A stretch of 64,000 nt of DNA from Telluribacter humicola (GCF_017355935.1 NZ_JAFIQT010000002.1:434001-498000), one strand, 5' to 3'; shown: positions 7,934 through 16,916, numbered from the stretch's first letter. The notes: a model not told the origin generated them from the sequence alone. Program-made: numbers and translations.

Positions 7934-9637
7934 TCATTGGGTCGCCACTTTTACATTCCTGAACATGAATGGATTGTCGCTGATGCGCAGGGGCTTGCCG
8001 CTGGCGGTGGTCACATTTTTGAGTATGACTTCTTTGGTGATAACATACGGAAATTTCTCCTGATAAGACTCGTCAGTCATCTGAGGATTGAAATTCGCAA
8101 AGATAGCCGGGCCCTGGTAGTTCTCCGGGTGGTTGGAGTCATCAATTTTGAGGTTTTCAATGAGAATCTTCTCGGGCATATAGGCGGTATAGCCGAAATC
8201 ATGCTGACTGGAATTGGAACCCCCGATCAGAGAAGCGCTGACGGGGCGGCCACCCGATGGTACAAAGGTACAGTTGCGGACTATGAATTCTCCCTGCCAG
8301 GTGCTACCGTAGTCGGAGCGCAGATTGATGAGGGTACCGCCGCGGATGGTACTATTCTCCACGAGAAAAGTCCCGCTGCCGATGGCATTGATGCCCATGT
8401 GTCCCAGCGTTGAATTGCGGATGGTAGCGTTGGCCACTCCCATGTGGGCATCGAACCGGGAAAAAGTACAGCGGTCGTACAGGATGTTCTTACAGAAACT
8501 GGATCCCAGAATGCCCCAATAGGTGCGGTCGTTGATGTCGTTGGTTTGGCGGCAGTCGATAAAAGATAAATTAAGGGCACGGGTGGCAGAGAGATCGTAG
8601 GTACCCATAGAAACGGGCTTTCCGGCCGCGCCAATGGTACTGTAAGTTTTGTGACCCGTTAGGACGGTATTCTTAACGGTTACGTTGGCGCAGTCCCGAA
8701 AACCAAGAAAGCCGCCGTAGGGTGCGCCATGGTCGCCTTCGCCCGTAATGCGGTGTTCGAGTCTGTCAATCAGGACATTGGAGCGCTTTACTGTGATATT
8801 GCGGCTATAATACGTATACTTCGATTCTGCCTTATTGGCAATCGTCATAAATTTCCCTCCTTTGATAGTCAGGGGCTTTTCGTCGATAGGGAGCGCACTG
8901 ATCTCCGTAATCTGGTCAAAGTCCCAGATGATCGGTGCATCCATGTCCACCTTACCGTTTTTATCCACGATGAAAATATCCGTCTGCGATGCGCCATTGT
9001 TCTGGTTCAAGCCATACCGGATGTAGCGCTTCACGTTAGCGTCGGTGACTGTGATAAGACAGGGGCCGGGTAGGGTAGCGTCGATCCGTTCCTGATTCCG
9101 CTTCAGCGAATGGACTCCTTTCAGGGGAAACGATTGCAGGCTGGAACTGACCAGGAAAACGGGCGCGTTCCGATTCTCTACCTCGGTATCGTCGATAATA
9201 AGGGCCGCCGTGCCGAAATCGGTGTCCGTCTGGATCGCGGCGGTGCGTTCCTTTCCGCCGATGTAGTAGGTAGCGTCCTTGTCCGCTTTGACCGGCAACC
9301 CCTGCTGATTGGCATAGGCATGGGCCGCCGCGATAGCGTCGATGTCATCGATCTTGCCGTCACCCCGCGCACCAAAGTCACTGTACCTGACCCAGCCCCG
9401 TTTTTTGAAGGTTCGCGCATCTTTGGGAGAGACATTTACCCGTAGTACCCCATTGTTGTCGCTGCTTACCTCGGTTTTCTGATTAGTGGAGGTTATCACG
9501 ACAGCGGACTGTTCCGATAGACTTGAGCCCTGCCCTTGGGCCATGGCTGCCTTCGCCCCCAGACAGAGCCATAAAAGGGTGCATTGCAGTAGGTACCCTA
9601 GTCTTGATGCGTTGACAAGTTCGAGCGATCGGTTCAT
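7934..9637 (-). CDS. Secreted right-handed beta-helix protein (pectate-lyase-superfamily type)
   Basis: The protein has 567 residues with a signal peptide ending near AAMAQG (residue 35). VRYSDFGARGDGKIDDIDAI is the start signature of the pectate lyase / glycoside hydrolase 28-like domain found in phage tailspikes and polysaccharide-degrading enzymes. The second half has repeating short strands (NITVKRSNVLIDRLEHR, ATIRNSTLGHMGINAIGSG and others) typical of parallel beta-helix coils. It probably binds or cleaves a polysaccharide outside the cell. The catalytic residues cannot be assigned. A perfect 11-bp inverted repeat lies 20 bases upstream of its start. Confidence 0.75.
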   Translation of the reverse strand: MNRSLELVNASRLGYLLQCTLLWLCLGAKAAMAQGQGSSLSEQSAVVITSTNQKTEVSSDNNGVLRVNVSPKDARTFKKRGWVRYSDFGARGDGKIDDIDAIAAAHAYANQQGLPVKADKDATYYIGGKERTAAIQTDTDFGTAALIIDDTEVENRNAPVFLVSSSLQSFPLKGVHSLKRNQERIDATLPGPCLITVTDANVKRYIRYGLNQNNGASQTDIFIVDKNGKVDMDAPIIWDFDQITEISALPIDEKPLTIKGGKFMTIANKAESKYTYYSRNITVKRSNVLIDRLEHRITGEGDHGAPYGGFLGFRDCANVTVKNTVLTGHKTYSTIGAAGKPVSMGTYDLSATRALNLSFIDCRQTNDINDRTYWGILGSSFCKNILYDRCTFSRFDAHMGVANATIRNSTLGHMGINAIGSGTFLVENSTIRGGTLINLRSDYGSTWQGEFIVRNCTFVPSGGRPVSASLIGGSNSSQHDFGYTAYMPEKILIENLKIDDSNHPENYQGPAIFANFNPQMTDESYQEKFPYVITKEVILKNVTTASGKPLRISDNPFMFRNVKVATQ

Positions 9638-9657
9638 AAGGTTGTATTCTTTAAGGG

Positions 9658-9683
9658 ATAGTATTGATTGATATCAATACTAT
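9658..9683. promoter_or_regulatory. Perfect 11-bp inverted repeat upstream of the beta-helix gene
   Basis: Arms ATAGTATTGAT (9658-9668) and ATCAATACTAT (9673-9683) are perfect inverted copies around TGAT. The site is 20 bases before the start codon at 9637. The position and AT-rich dyad suggest an operator; it could also form a hairpin in the 5' leader. No regulator gene is adjacent. Confidence 0.5.
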
Positions 9684-9895
9684 AAAGAATGGCCCGTATG
9701 AAATCTATCGGAATTCGATTGTATGGTAACGATTCGGCCTGAATGCATATACGAATTACAAAACGGTGGAATGGTCGGTATCCGTGATCTGTTTTTGTTT
9801 TACTTGTTTAGTACTTAAACTATTCATAAAGAAGCGTTAAACTATCAGGAACATATGGAAGGATTTACCACTAATGGTAGTAGCAGATTTTATTC

Positions 9896-10399
9896 CTACT
9901 GTCGTTGCGATAAAGTGGGTAACAGCGTATCCAGATAGTTCAATGTCATAGTAAATCCTCCCTGGAAGCCCATCTCAATCATCTTCTCCATACGTTCAAG
10001 GGACTCATTTTTGATAGTAATATTGACCCTCGTCGTTCCGTTTTGTTCGCTGAAATCCAGATTCCACTCAGAACCGGGTAGATCAGGCTTTGCATCTTTG
10101 TCTGCAAAAGCATTCAGCATTTTAAAATTAGTCTTCGGACTAATGGAAGTATACTCCTGAACGGACCAATGCTCCTGTCCCTCTGGCCCCACCATGGCAT
10201 AAATTCTGCGTCCACCGACTACAAAATTCATGGATTTAGTTCTGGATTCCCATGGTTTGGGCGCCCACCATTGATCAAGAATTTCCTGTGTGGTAAAAGC
10301 ATCCCAAACCAGCGAAAGGTCAGCGTCAAATTCCCTGTTAACAAATACGGTTCTGGTTGTTTTGTCAACGTTAAAATCAAAGAGCAGACTGTTTTTCAT
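9896..10399 (-). CDS. SRPBCC family protein (AHSA1-like)
   Basis: The protein has 167 residues. [20 protein letters not shown] and [16 protein letters not shown] are the standard N-terminal blocks of the AHSA1-type START-like domain (activator of Hsp90 ATPase homologue), a hydrophobic-ligand-binding fold. The late [17 protein letters not shown] is the typical C-terminal helix. Its start overlaps the stop of the ArsR gene by 4 bases (ATGA), so the two are translated together. Such ArsR-SRPBCC pairs are common; the ligand is unknown. Confidence 0.87.
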   Translation of the reverse strand: MKNSLLFDFNVDKTTRTVFVNREFDADLSLVWDAFTTQEILDQWWAPKPWESRTKSMNFVVGGRRIYAMVGPEGQEHWSVQEYTSISPKTNFKMLNAFADKDAKPDLPGSEWNLDFSEQNGTTRVNITIKNESLERMEKMIEMGFQGGFTMTLNYLDTLLPTLSQRQ

Positions 10400-10716
10400 T
10401 TTTTCTGTTTTTTAATGGTTGATAATACATGGTCAAGTTGATTGAATCGGGTTTCCCAAAGCTCTCTGAACTGGTTTAGCCACCGATCTATCTCTTTCAT
10501 TTTTTCAATTTCAAGCGAGTAGTAAATTTCTCTCCCTTTTTGTTCCTGTTTTACCAAGTCACATTCGGTAAGTATGCGGAGGTGCTTGGAAACAGCTTGT
10601 CGGGTCGTATTGAAATTATCAGCAATGGCGTTCGGTGTCATGGCCTGCATGGCAATCAGGGCGATGATGGCCCGCCTGGTCGGGTCGGCTATGGCCTGAA
10701 ATATGTCTCGTCTCAT
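10396..10716 (-). CDS. ArsR-type winged-helix transcriptional regulator
   Basis: The protein has 106 residues. The helix-turn-helix is [20 protein letters not shown] followed by [10 protein letters not shown] (about 26-55), and the wing is [11 protein letters not shown]. No CxC metal site is visible, so this is the non-metal subgroup that usually pairs with SRPBCC proteins. It is the first gene of a two-gene operon with the AHSA1-like gene. A 12-bp palindrome at 10737-10748, just upstream, is a plausible autoregulatory operator. Confidence 0.9.
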   Translation of the reverse strand: MRRDIFQAIADPTRRAIIALIAMQAMTPNAIADNFNTTRQAVSKHLRILTECDLVKQEQKGREIYYSLEIEKMKEIDRWLNQFRELWETRFNQLDHVLSTIKKQKK

Positions 10717-10736
10717 GGTATATATAGCTATTGAGA

Positions 10737-10748
10737 AACCAATTGGTT
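10737..10748. promoter_or_regulatory. Candidate ArsR operator palindrome
   Basis: AACCAATTGGTT is a perfect 12-bp palindrome, 20 bases upstream of the ArsR start. Next to it is a second, looser dyad, TTGC and GCAA separated by about ten A/T bases. Together they fit the dyad-symmetric operators bound by dimeric ArsR proteins near their own promoters. Confidence 0.45.
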
Positions 10749-10898
10749 GCTAATATATATGCAACTATTCGGTTTCGCAAATCTTTTTTCAGATTAGATA
10801 ATAAATATCGGTCTGGGGATTGTGCAACGGGCGGACAGTATTAAGTACTACTACCATTCTGTTGGGTTCCAATGCTCCTTAGAGCGTGATAAGAAAAT

Positions 10899-10929
10899 AA
10901 AAAACCCCGTGGCTACCACGGGGTTTTTT
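10899..10929 (-). terminator. Terminator of the MscS-like gene
   Basis: Perfect stem AAAAAACCCCGTGG / CCACGGGGTTTTTT with a 3-base loop, starting 17 bases past the stop codon on the minus strand. The A and T runs on both sides make it potentially bidirectional. Confidence 0.85.
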
Positions 10930-10945
10930 GTTGATAGTACTTACG

Positions 10946-12256
10946 CTACACCAGATCGGGTTTGTCATCTCCCAGGGGAGAGGGACGGTTGGGGTCCAGA
11001 GGACTACCGGGTGAGGTCCGGGTAGAAGGTGAATTACTTTCCGGAGGGGAGATAATTTTTGAACCGGCGGACGAAGACATGTTGTCCGCGTCACTTCTGA
11101 ACCTCTTCACTATATCCTTGAAGTGTTCTCCGGCGGCTTCCCGGCCACCCAGTCCGTAACTCAGGGCCACCGCCACGGCAATAGCCCCCAGGGTCAGACC
11201 AAAGGCCAGTTCCACAATTTCGTTGGCGATACCCATGGTCTGGAGGGCAATGGCCGAGAACAATCCCAGCGAAGCCCACCGGGCCACCCCGGCTATAAAC
11301 TGGTTGTCGCGGCCCTTGGTCATGGTGCTGTAGATGAGCAGCGATATATAGTTACCCACGCCCAGGATCACCAGCCCGAACAGGATCTGTCCGCTTATTT
11401 CCAGGACATCGCCCAGTACTTCGGAAAGCCTCATCAGGCCCAGGATTTCTACAGCCGTGATCACACCCACAAAGACCAGAAAGAAATACAGGATGTTAGC
11501 AATGAGCCGGGAAAGCGACTGGTTGGCCCCAATCATATTTTCAATTTGAATTTTTTCGGCGGCGCTGTCCAAACCAAGACCCCTCAGAAGATCGGCCAGG
11601 AAGTTGGCCATAAACTTCCCTCCCCAGATAAAAAGGAACACAACAATGCCGGCGACCAGGATATTGCCGATCATATCGAAAAAGGAAGCCAGCAGGTTAT
11701 TGGCAGGGGCTGAAATTGCTTCCAGTTGCAGGGCATTGAGCGCCTGAATAATAAACGGAATAAGAATGACGATAAAGACAATGGATTTCAGGATACGCAC
11801 CAGTCGGGCCGTGTCATGATAGCCGGTTTCCTGAGCCCATTTATCAATAAAGCTACCCGCCATTTCTACCAGATTCGAAACAAACTTGGCAAGCAGGTAC
11901 CCTATAAAGCCAATCAGAATAGCCGCAATCAGGTTAGGAATGAACATCAGGAACTCATTCACCATATTTTGCAGGGGCACCAGCACCTGGTTGATACCCA
12001 GGATTTCCAGGGCAATCATGATCACAATGATCATGATGATATAGTAAACTATATTGCCCAGAAACTCATTAGTGTCTTTTATGGTCTCTCCCTTGAATAC
12101 CCTTTCATCCCATCCTGTCTTAGTAAGTAGCTTGACTGTCAGGGCCTTTAAGCCTTTGGCGATTAGCCAGCCCACCAGTAAAACGATGATGGCGCCTAAC
12201 AATCCGGGCAGGAAATCTGCGATTCGGTTTCCAAGAATTTCAAATTGTCTTTCCAT
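10946..12256 (-). CDS. Mechanosensitive ion channel family protein (MscS-like, multi-TM)
   Basis: The protein has 436 residues. It has several repeats of a glycine-rich helix motif, such as LPGLLGAIIVLLVGWLIAKG, IPNLIAAILIGFIGYLLAKF and GNILVAGIVVFLFIWGGKF, the conserved TM helix (PF05552) found in CmpX/MscS-like proteins. The final helix (about 355-390) reads LTLGAIAVAVALSYGLGGRE, and GLGGREAAG is the typical end of this family. The hydrophilic Ser/Pro-rich tail (about 400-436) is poorly conserved. It likely acts in the inner membrane in osmotic stress response. It ends in a strong terminator. Confidence 0.8.
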   Translation of the reverse strand: MERQFEILGNRIADFLPGLLGAIIVLLVGWLIAKGLKALTVKLLTKTGWDERVFKGETIKDTNEFLGNIVYYIIMIIVIMIALEILGINQVLVPLQNMVNEFLMFIPNLIAAILIGFIGYLLAKFVSNLVEMAGSFIDKWAQETGYHDTARLVRILKSIVFIVILIPFIIQALNALQLEAISAPANNLLASFFDMIGNILVAGIVVFLFIWGGKFMANFLADLLRGLGLDSAAEKIQIENMIGANQSLSRLIANILYFFLVFVGVITAVEILGLMRLSEVLGDVLEISGQILFGLVILGVGNYISLLIYSTMTKGRDNQFIAGVARWASLGLFSAIALQTMGIANEIVELAFGLTLGAIAVAVALSYGLGGREAAGEHFKDIVKRFRSDADNMSSSAGSKIISPPESNSPSTRTSPGSPLDPNRPSPLGDDKPDLV

Positions 12257-12494
12257 AGTATGTATAAATTGTGGTTAAAAATTGATTAGCCAAATTTGTA
12301 AGATACCATTAGAAGAGGGTTTGGTAGATTTCCCGGGAAGTGGAGGGATCTGTCCCGGTGCCGGACAGAAATAGGATAGGGTCGAGCTAATATATAAAAT
12401 TTTTTATATAGTAAGCCTGGTTTTCGAAAAAAATCCGATTTGAACAAATTCAATTTACTCCAGAAAGCTACTGCCCATAAGTCAGGAAAGTACT

Positions 12495-12956
12495 TTATGA
12501 TTGCTCATTGTTTTTATATAGTACCTTCATCATGTTGTTATACGAAGATTGTTGGCTAGCCAGATGAGAAAAAAAAGCATTGTCTGTCTGCTCAACCACT
12601 TTCAGTGCCATTTGTAGGATACTATTTCCTTCTCTGGTGAGCGATACGGATTTCGCTCTTGTGTCGGTAGAGTGTTCTTGTCTGTGTACAAAGTTTTTGT
12701 CCTGCAGGTTGGCAATTACTTTCGAGACCATCATGCGGTCGGTATTGCTGTGGTTCGAGATATCCACCTGCGTCACTTCTGATTTGTCTTTAATTAGCCA
12801 GCCCAGGGTTGCCAGAATTACGAATTGTGTATGCGTTAGATCCAATTCGCTTAAAGCACGATTCATTTGACGTTGCCAAAGCATAGTGACTTGCCAAAGC
12901 AGATACCCCGAGCTCTCTTCCGGACTCTGAAAGTGGAATTCAGGTGGGTTAGTCAT
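12495..12956 (-). CDS. MarR family transcriptional regulator
   Basis: The protein has 153 residues. LWQVTMLWQRQMNRALSELD and LTHTQFVILATLGWL form the dimerisation and first DNA-binding helices. VTQVDISNHSNTDRMMVSKV followed by IANLQDKNFVHRQEHSTDTR is the winged helix-turn-helix, with the usual D-x-R in the wing. It should act as a dimeric repressor or activator of a nearby or self promoter. It overlaps the truncated EVE-domain reading frame upstream by 8 bases. Confidence 0.9.
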   Translation of the reverse strand: MTNPPEFHFQSPEESSGYLLWQVTMLWQRQMNRALSELDLTHTQFVILATLGWLIKDKSEVTQVDISNHSNTDRMMVSKVIANLQDKNFVHRQEHSTDTRAKSVSLTREGNSILQMALKVVEQTDNAFFSHLASQQSSYNNMMKVLYKNNEQS

Positions 12957-13275
12957 GGCAGGTTACAAGCATTTGTGACGAAATCAGGTCAAAGTCGTGC
13001 TGGTTGATCTCAAAGAAGCCAAACCGGAATGCGTAGCCCCAGTTTTTCTTATTCCGGATGAACTCTAAATCATTGATGAGGGGTAGAATTGAAATGTCCT
13101 CACTTTCCAGAAAATCTACTTTTCGCCTGGATGGGCAAAATTCAGCCGTCATCTGAAAGGCGTACACGTCATCATCCGCAATGGTACCTATAGCCGTAAA
13201 CTCCTGGCATTTCTCGGGCTTACCCAACTGTTGCTTTCCAGAATAGAAAAGCCAGGGGAGAAAATAGATATTACG
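12949..13275 (-). pseudogene. EVE-domain protein, N-terminally truncated
   Basis: Downstream of an in-frame TAG (13276-13278), the frame reads RNIYFLPWLFYSGKQQLGKP, then EKCQEFTAIGTIADDDVYAF and later NWGYAFRFGFFEINQHDFDL. These are the middle and C-terminal blocks of EVE domains, PUA-like proteins thought to bind modified bases. The N-terminal third of the domain is absent and the next gene ends only 41 bases upstream of the stop, so a deletion removed it. A TTG at 13227 could start a 92-residue piece, without an intact domain. The 3' end overlaps the MarR gene by 8 bases. Confidence 0.7.
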
Positions 13276-13316
13276 CTACAACAAAAACTCGTCAATTCCC
13301 AGTAGTAAGCTACGGT

Positions 13317-14081
13317 TTATTCCCCGGTCGCTACTTTGTTAAGTAGCTTATGAAAAAATCCCGGTGCAATGCGGGAGGCCCCTTTCAGTGCCTTCGCCCG
13401 GCCGACGATTGTTTCGTACTGATTATTTTGTAACGCTTTTAACGTTGCATCCGCCACTTCCGAGGCAGGTATACCGCGCTGCGCCTGCGTGCGGGCCTTG
13501 GCTTCCCGATGAAGATCTGTTTTTACAATGGGAGGAGCAATTTCAAAGACACGAACGTTGGTTTTGGCCAACTGGGAGCGCAACGAAATAGAGAAAGAAT
13601 GGAGAGCCGCTTTGGTGGCACAGTAAACGGGTACTATTTTCAGCGGGATAAATGCCAGGCCGGACGTTACATTAAGGATGGCACATTCAGTCTTCTGAGT
13701 AAGAAAATGGGGGATAAACAGAGCGCACAAATGAATACTGGCCGTCAGATTGGTTTCGATTTCACTTTCTTCATCATCCAGCTCGGCCGCGCCGGTCAGA
13801 AAATCAATCTCTCTTTGAATACCCGCGTTGTTAACGAGCATGTTGATGTGGGGAAACTCGGATATAGCCCACTGGTACAGCTCCTGACGTTCTGCTTTTT
13901 TGGCAACATCACAGACGCGGGTATGAAGCTGCGGAAGTTTCTGTTTTGCTTCGGACAATTTGCTTTCGCTCCTACCGCAGATGAGTACCTCATTGCCGGC
14001 CTTTACAAATACCTCAGCCATTGCCAGTCCAATTCCTGAGCTGCCTCCGGTAATCAAGATGGTATTCTTAGTAGTTTGCAT
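13317..14081 (-). CDS. SDR family NAD(P)-dependent oxidoreductase
   Basis: The protein has 254 residues. ILITGGSSGIGLAMAEVF contains the TGxxxGIG cofactor motif (about 11-17), MLVNNAG the NNAG motif, and YCATKAALHSFSISLRSQL the catalytic YxxxK. It resembles the DltE subgroup of classical short-chain dehydrogenases. The residue after the first strand region, ICGRSESKL, suggests NADP preference. The substrate is unknown. It stands upstream of the EVE/MarR pair on the same strand. Confidence 0.9.
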   Translation of the reverse strand: MQTTKNTILITGGSSGIGLAMAEVFVKAGNEVLICGRSESKLSEAKQKLPQLHTRVCDVAKKAERQELYQWAISEFPHINMLVNNAGIQREIDFLTGAAELDDEESEIETNLTASIHLCALFIPHFLTQKTECAILNVTSGLAFIPLKIVPVYCATKAALHSFSISLRSQLAKTNVRVFEIAPPIVKTDLHREAKARTQAQRGIPASEVADATLKALQNNQYETIVGRAKALKGASRIAPGFFHKLLNKVATGE

Positions 14082-14130
14082 AGCTGGTTGATGTGATTAG
14101 TTTGTCCCAAAGCTGACTAATAGCAAAGCC

Positions 14131-14865
14131 TTACTTCTTGGGTAAGTTGTTCTTTTTTTGATGGCTAAGTAGCCAGTCAAATAGGGTATTATCTGCGTAC
14201 AGGTACTGGATACCATGCCCTACATCTTCCAATCGGGTAAATTTGACATTTCCCCGGTGGGATTCCAACTTGGTGACTACCCTTTCTGTTTCATCAATGG
14301 GAATTATAGTATCGGCGGTGCCATGAAAGGTCCAGACAGGAAGCTGCTTTAATCGGCTGATGTTAGCCGTATCACCATCATTGACGCCGCCACATAAGGG
14401 AGCGATGGCCGCAAACTTTTCGGGATAGTCCATGGCGACCTGCCAGGTACCATATCCCCCGATGCTGATACCCGTAACATATATCCTGGTAGTATCAATC
14501 CGGTAGTTGGTGGTTAGGTTTAGGTACAGGGAATCAAACCAGTTTTCGGTGGTCCAGTATTTGTTGCCCGGGCACTGGGGGGAGGCAACAATAAAAGGAT
14601 ACTGTTGTCCCTGCTCTATATAGTGGGGGATTCCGTAGCTCTTTAACTTATTTAAGTCTTTACCCATTTGTGAGCTACCGCCCAGGTAAATAACCAGGGG
14701 AAACTGCTCCTGACTGGTTGAATACTCCTCAGGTAGATAGAGCAGGTACGGGTAATTGGCTTTGGGCTTGGGCCGGGTTTGAGCAAGGGACTTCGTAGCA
14801 GGAGCCAGAAGAAAAATTAATAGGGTGACCAGAACAGAGCTTGTTAAAGAAGGGTAGTGTTTCAT
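14131..14865 (-). CDS. Secreted alpha/beta-hydrolase, prolyl oligopeptidase / carboxylesterase type
   Basis: The protein has 244 residues with a signal peptide (about 1-29, ending KSLAQT). The nucleophile elbow is GISIGGYG with Ser at 134. VWTFHGTADTIIPIDE provides the acid residue region and DVGHGIQYLY the catalytic His. It resembles the predicted peptidase or feruloyl-esterase-like hydrolases common in Bacteroidota. Its ATG follows the stop codon of the DUF2306 gene without a gap, so they are cotranscribed and probably translationally coupled. Confidence 0.85.
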   Translation of the reverse strand: MKHYPSLTSSVLVTLLIFLLAPATKSLAQTRPKPKANYPYLLYLPEEYSTSQEQFPLVIYLGGSSQMGKDLNKLKSYGIPHYIEQGQQYPFIVASPQCPGNKYWTTENWFDSLYLNLTTNYRIDTTRIYVTGISIGGYGTWQVAMDYPEKFAAIAPLCGGVNDGDTANISRLKQLPVWTFHGTADTIIPIDETERVVTKLESHRGNVKFTRLEDVGHGIQYLYADNTLFDWLLSHQKKNNLPKK

Positions 14866-15354
14866 TCAGATTTTCTCTTTTCTAAACTGTTTTGACCATT
14901 TTGATCTGTTACTCGCAAAGACTACTCCCCCTGCGATCATTAGTATTACAAAGGCCAATCCGACCATTCCAAAAAAGGGAGTCTGGGGTACCCTGGTTAA
15001 CACTTCGGCCGCGAAGGCTGAATACAAGCCGATCACCGACCAGTACATAAATGAAAAATGCCGGTACTGCCATTTGCCGACCGGTTTTTTAAGCCAGATA
15101 GGTACCATGCCCAATGCCATGGTGATCAGGATCGCGACGGTGGTATAATGAAATACGCCCCAGCCATTATACAGCCGATAGATCATAAAGGCAGTCAGGA
15201 TCAGTACCCCCATACTTACTACGTACCCGTATCCAACTTGCCGGTGCTGCCTGGTTCCTTTTCTCATAACAAGTACCAGGGTACCCGTTACCAAAGCAAG
15301 TAGGGAGGCAATCAGGTGAATCAACCCGTAAGTGTCTCCGTATACATAATCCAT
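14866..15354 (-). CDS. DUF2306 domain-containing membrane protein
   Basis: The protein has 162 residues with about five hydrophobic helices. IHLIASLLALVTGTLVLVMR then KGTRQHRQVGYGYVVSMGVL and QYRHFSFMYWSVIGLYSAFA are the conserved parts of DUF2306-type proteins, which carry conserved His residues in or near the membrane. No function is established. It starts a two-gene unit with the esterase that follows with no spacing. Confidence 0.75.
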   Translation of the reverse strand: MDYVYGDTYGLIHLIASLLALVTGTLVLVMRKGTRQHRQVGYGYVVSMGVLILTAFMIYRLYNGWGVFHYTTVAILITMALGMVPIWLKKPVGKWQYRHFSFMYWSVIGLYSAFAAEVLTRVPQTPFFGMVGLAFVILMIAGGVVFASNRSKWSKQFRKEKI

Positions 15355-15667
15355 TGGTTATTCTTTTAGGCGTACTAACGGTTTGGGTAAGCAGGGGTCA
15401 ATTGTACTAACTGACTATATGACCACACTATATAGGGATTTCTGCCAAGACTGCAACGGTATTCTGGATCTGGTACGCAGGAAGGTACACCTGTGAGCCG
15501 GAATAGGCGAACCGCCCGCCTGACGCCCAACTCATAAATATACTAAAATCCTCCATGCATAAAACACAGATTGGTAACATAGGGAGCGACGGAGTGCGAG
15601 GAAAAAATACCTAACTTACCCCCGCTTTAACCATCCTCAACCATTAACCACCCATTTGTACCTACGC

Positions 15668-16138
15668 ATGAGAGTACTGATTTTACTTTCCCTGTTGGCT
15701 TTCACGGCTGGCTGCAACCAAACCCAAAAGAAAAAAGAGGCTTCAGAAAATGGAGGCTTCGTAAACGACACGATTCCCCATGAGCGGACCAACGTCAATC
15801 CTGAGCCAGTAGCCACCTACTCCGCGCCCGTCCCTGACCCTGATAAGCTGAATGATTTTAAATTCACAGTGAAGCTATACGAAACACCGCTGCGTTTCCG
15901 CTACCGGGTGGATGTGACCTACAAAATGATGGAAGTGCAGGATAGCATCGATATACCCAACTTCGGCTACCAGCCCAAAGTAGACGTGCGGAAGCATGAG
16001 AATGCGCTCTCCAGCATGATCGGGTTCTTCGACGCCAAGGGCGAGTTCATGGATCTGAAAAAAGTAGAGATTGTAGACAACCAGCTCAAAATAAAGCAGG
16101 TTAAGCATTACGGTTTACGGGCCGTCAGAAAGAAATAG
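15668..16138 (+). CDS. Hypothetical lipoprotein
   Basis: The ATG at 15668 gives 156 residues beginning MRVLILLSLLAFTAGCNQTQ, a clear lipoprotein signal with lipobox FTAGC. The mature part has a charged, Pro-rich linker followed by FKFTVKLYETPLRFRYRVDV and later KVDVRKHENALSSMIGFFD. No known domain was recognised. It is probably anchored in the inner or outer membrane facing the periplasm. The stretch 15355-15667 upstream holds no other gene that I can see. A dispersed hairpin element lies 11 bases after the stop. Confidence 0.7.
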   Translation: MRVLILLSLLAFTAGCNQTQKKKEASENGGFVNDTIPHERTNVNPEPVATYSAPVPDPDKLNDFKFTVKLYETPLRFRYRVDVTYKMMEVQDSIDIPNFGYQPKVDVRKHENALSSMIGFFDAKGEFMDLKKVEIVDNQLKIKQVKHYGLRAVRKK

Positions 16139-16148
16139 TGCCTCGTCA

Positions 16149-16171
16149 CCGTGGTCTGTGTCCCCACAGAC
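16149..16171 (+). repeat. Dispersed hairpin element, copy 2
   Basis: The sequence CCGTGGTCTGTG followed by TCCCCACAGAC is identical to the minus-strand reading of 7883-7905. It begins 11 bases past the stop of the lipoprotein gene, in the same orientation. Confidence 0.6.
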
Positions 16172-16251
16172 TACGGTAAATCCCTTGTTGTTTATGATTT
16201 GGACTGGCGCCTGGGCCTGATACACCTACTGCCGCAGTAGACCGCAACCTA

Positions 16252-16809
16252 TCACTGGTATCTGATCCCGAGGTTGTTCGTTTTTAATAGTACCAGCAAT
16301 ACAATCATTAGTAGCGTGCCAATCAGGGCAACGATATTGACGAAGTTTTGTGCCCTGGTACTATCCTGTATTACTCTTTTAATGGCTTGAAACAGGAACC
16401 AGCCCAATACTCCGCCGGTGGTATTGGTAAGTATATCAGTAACATCAAAAGCGCCAATCTTAAGGATATACTGCAGGCTCTCGATCAGCAGGGTGAGTGC
16501 CAGGATCAGAAATAATACTTTGTTTGCACTCCATCGTTTGAATATAACGCCTGCATAGATGCCGAACGGCACAAAGACTACTACGTTCAGGATTAGCTCA
16601 CTCCAGTCGATTCGGCCTTGCGAAAGTGACGGGCCTCCAAAAGGAATCAGGTTCACGCTCCGGGTTTTCATGTAATCGAACTGTACCCCAAGTTTGAATA
16701 GTAGTATCCACACCAGAGCCGCTAGATAAATGATGAATAACCCATAGGTTAGGACATCGCCCGGGTGACCTGCTCCCAGTTTTTTCTTTCTGTATTCTTT
16801 CTCTTGCAT
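16252..16809 (-). CDS. VanZ family protein
   Basis: The protein has 185 residues with four or five TM helices. SVNLIPFGGPSLSQGRIDWS followed by ELILNVVVFVPFGIYAGVIF and LLIESLQYILKIGAFDVTD, then ILTNTTGGVLGWFLFQAI, are the diagnostic VanZ-like blocks. VanZ confers low-level teicoplanin resistance in enterococci; most homologues, including this one, have no known role beyond the envelope. There is no van cluster nearby. Confidence 0.88.
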   Translation of the reverse strand: MQEKEYRKKKLGAGHPGDVLTYGLFIIYLAALVWILLFKLGVQFDYMKTRSVNLIPFGGPSLSQGRIDWSELILNVVVFVPFGIYAGVIFKRWSANKVLFLILALTLLIESLQYILKIGAFDVTDILTNTTGGVLGWFLFQAIKRVIQDSTRAQNFVNIVALIGTLLMIVLLVLLKTNNLGIRYQ

Positions 16810-16916
16810 ATAGCATTGAGCGTAGTCGGCGATAGCATTGGCAGATGAGGTACTTTGTGGTAAAGTGGCTGGTCAAAAATACCAGGTACTGCAGACAACT
16901 AGTGGAACCAGCGGGC

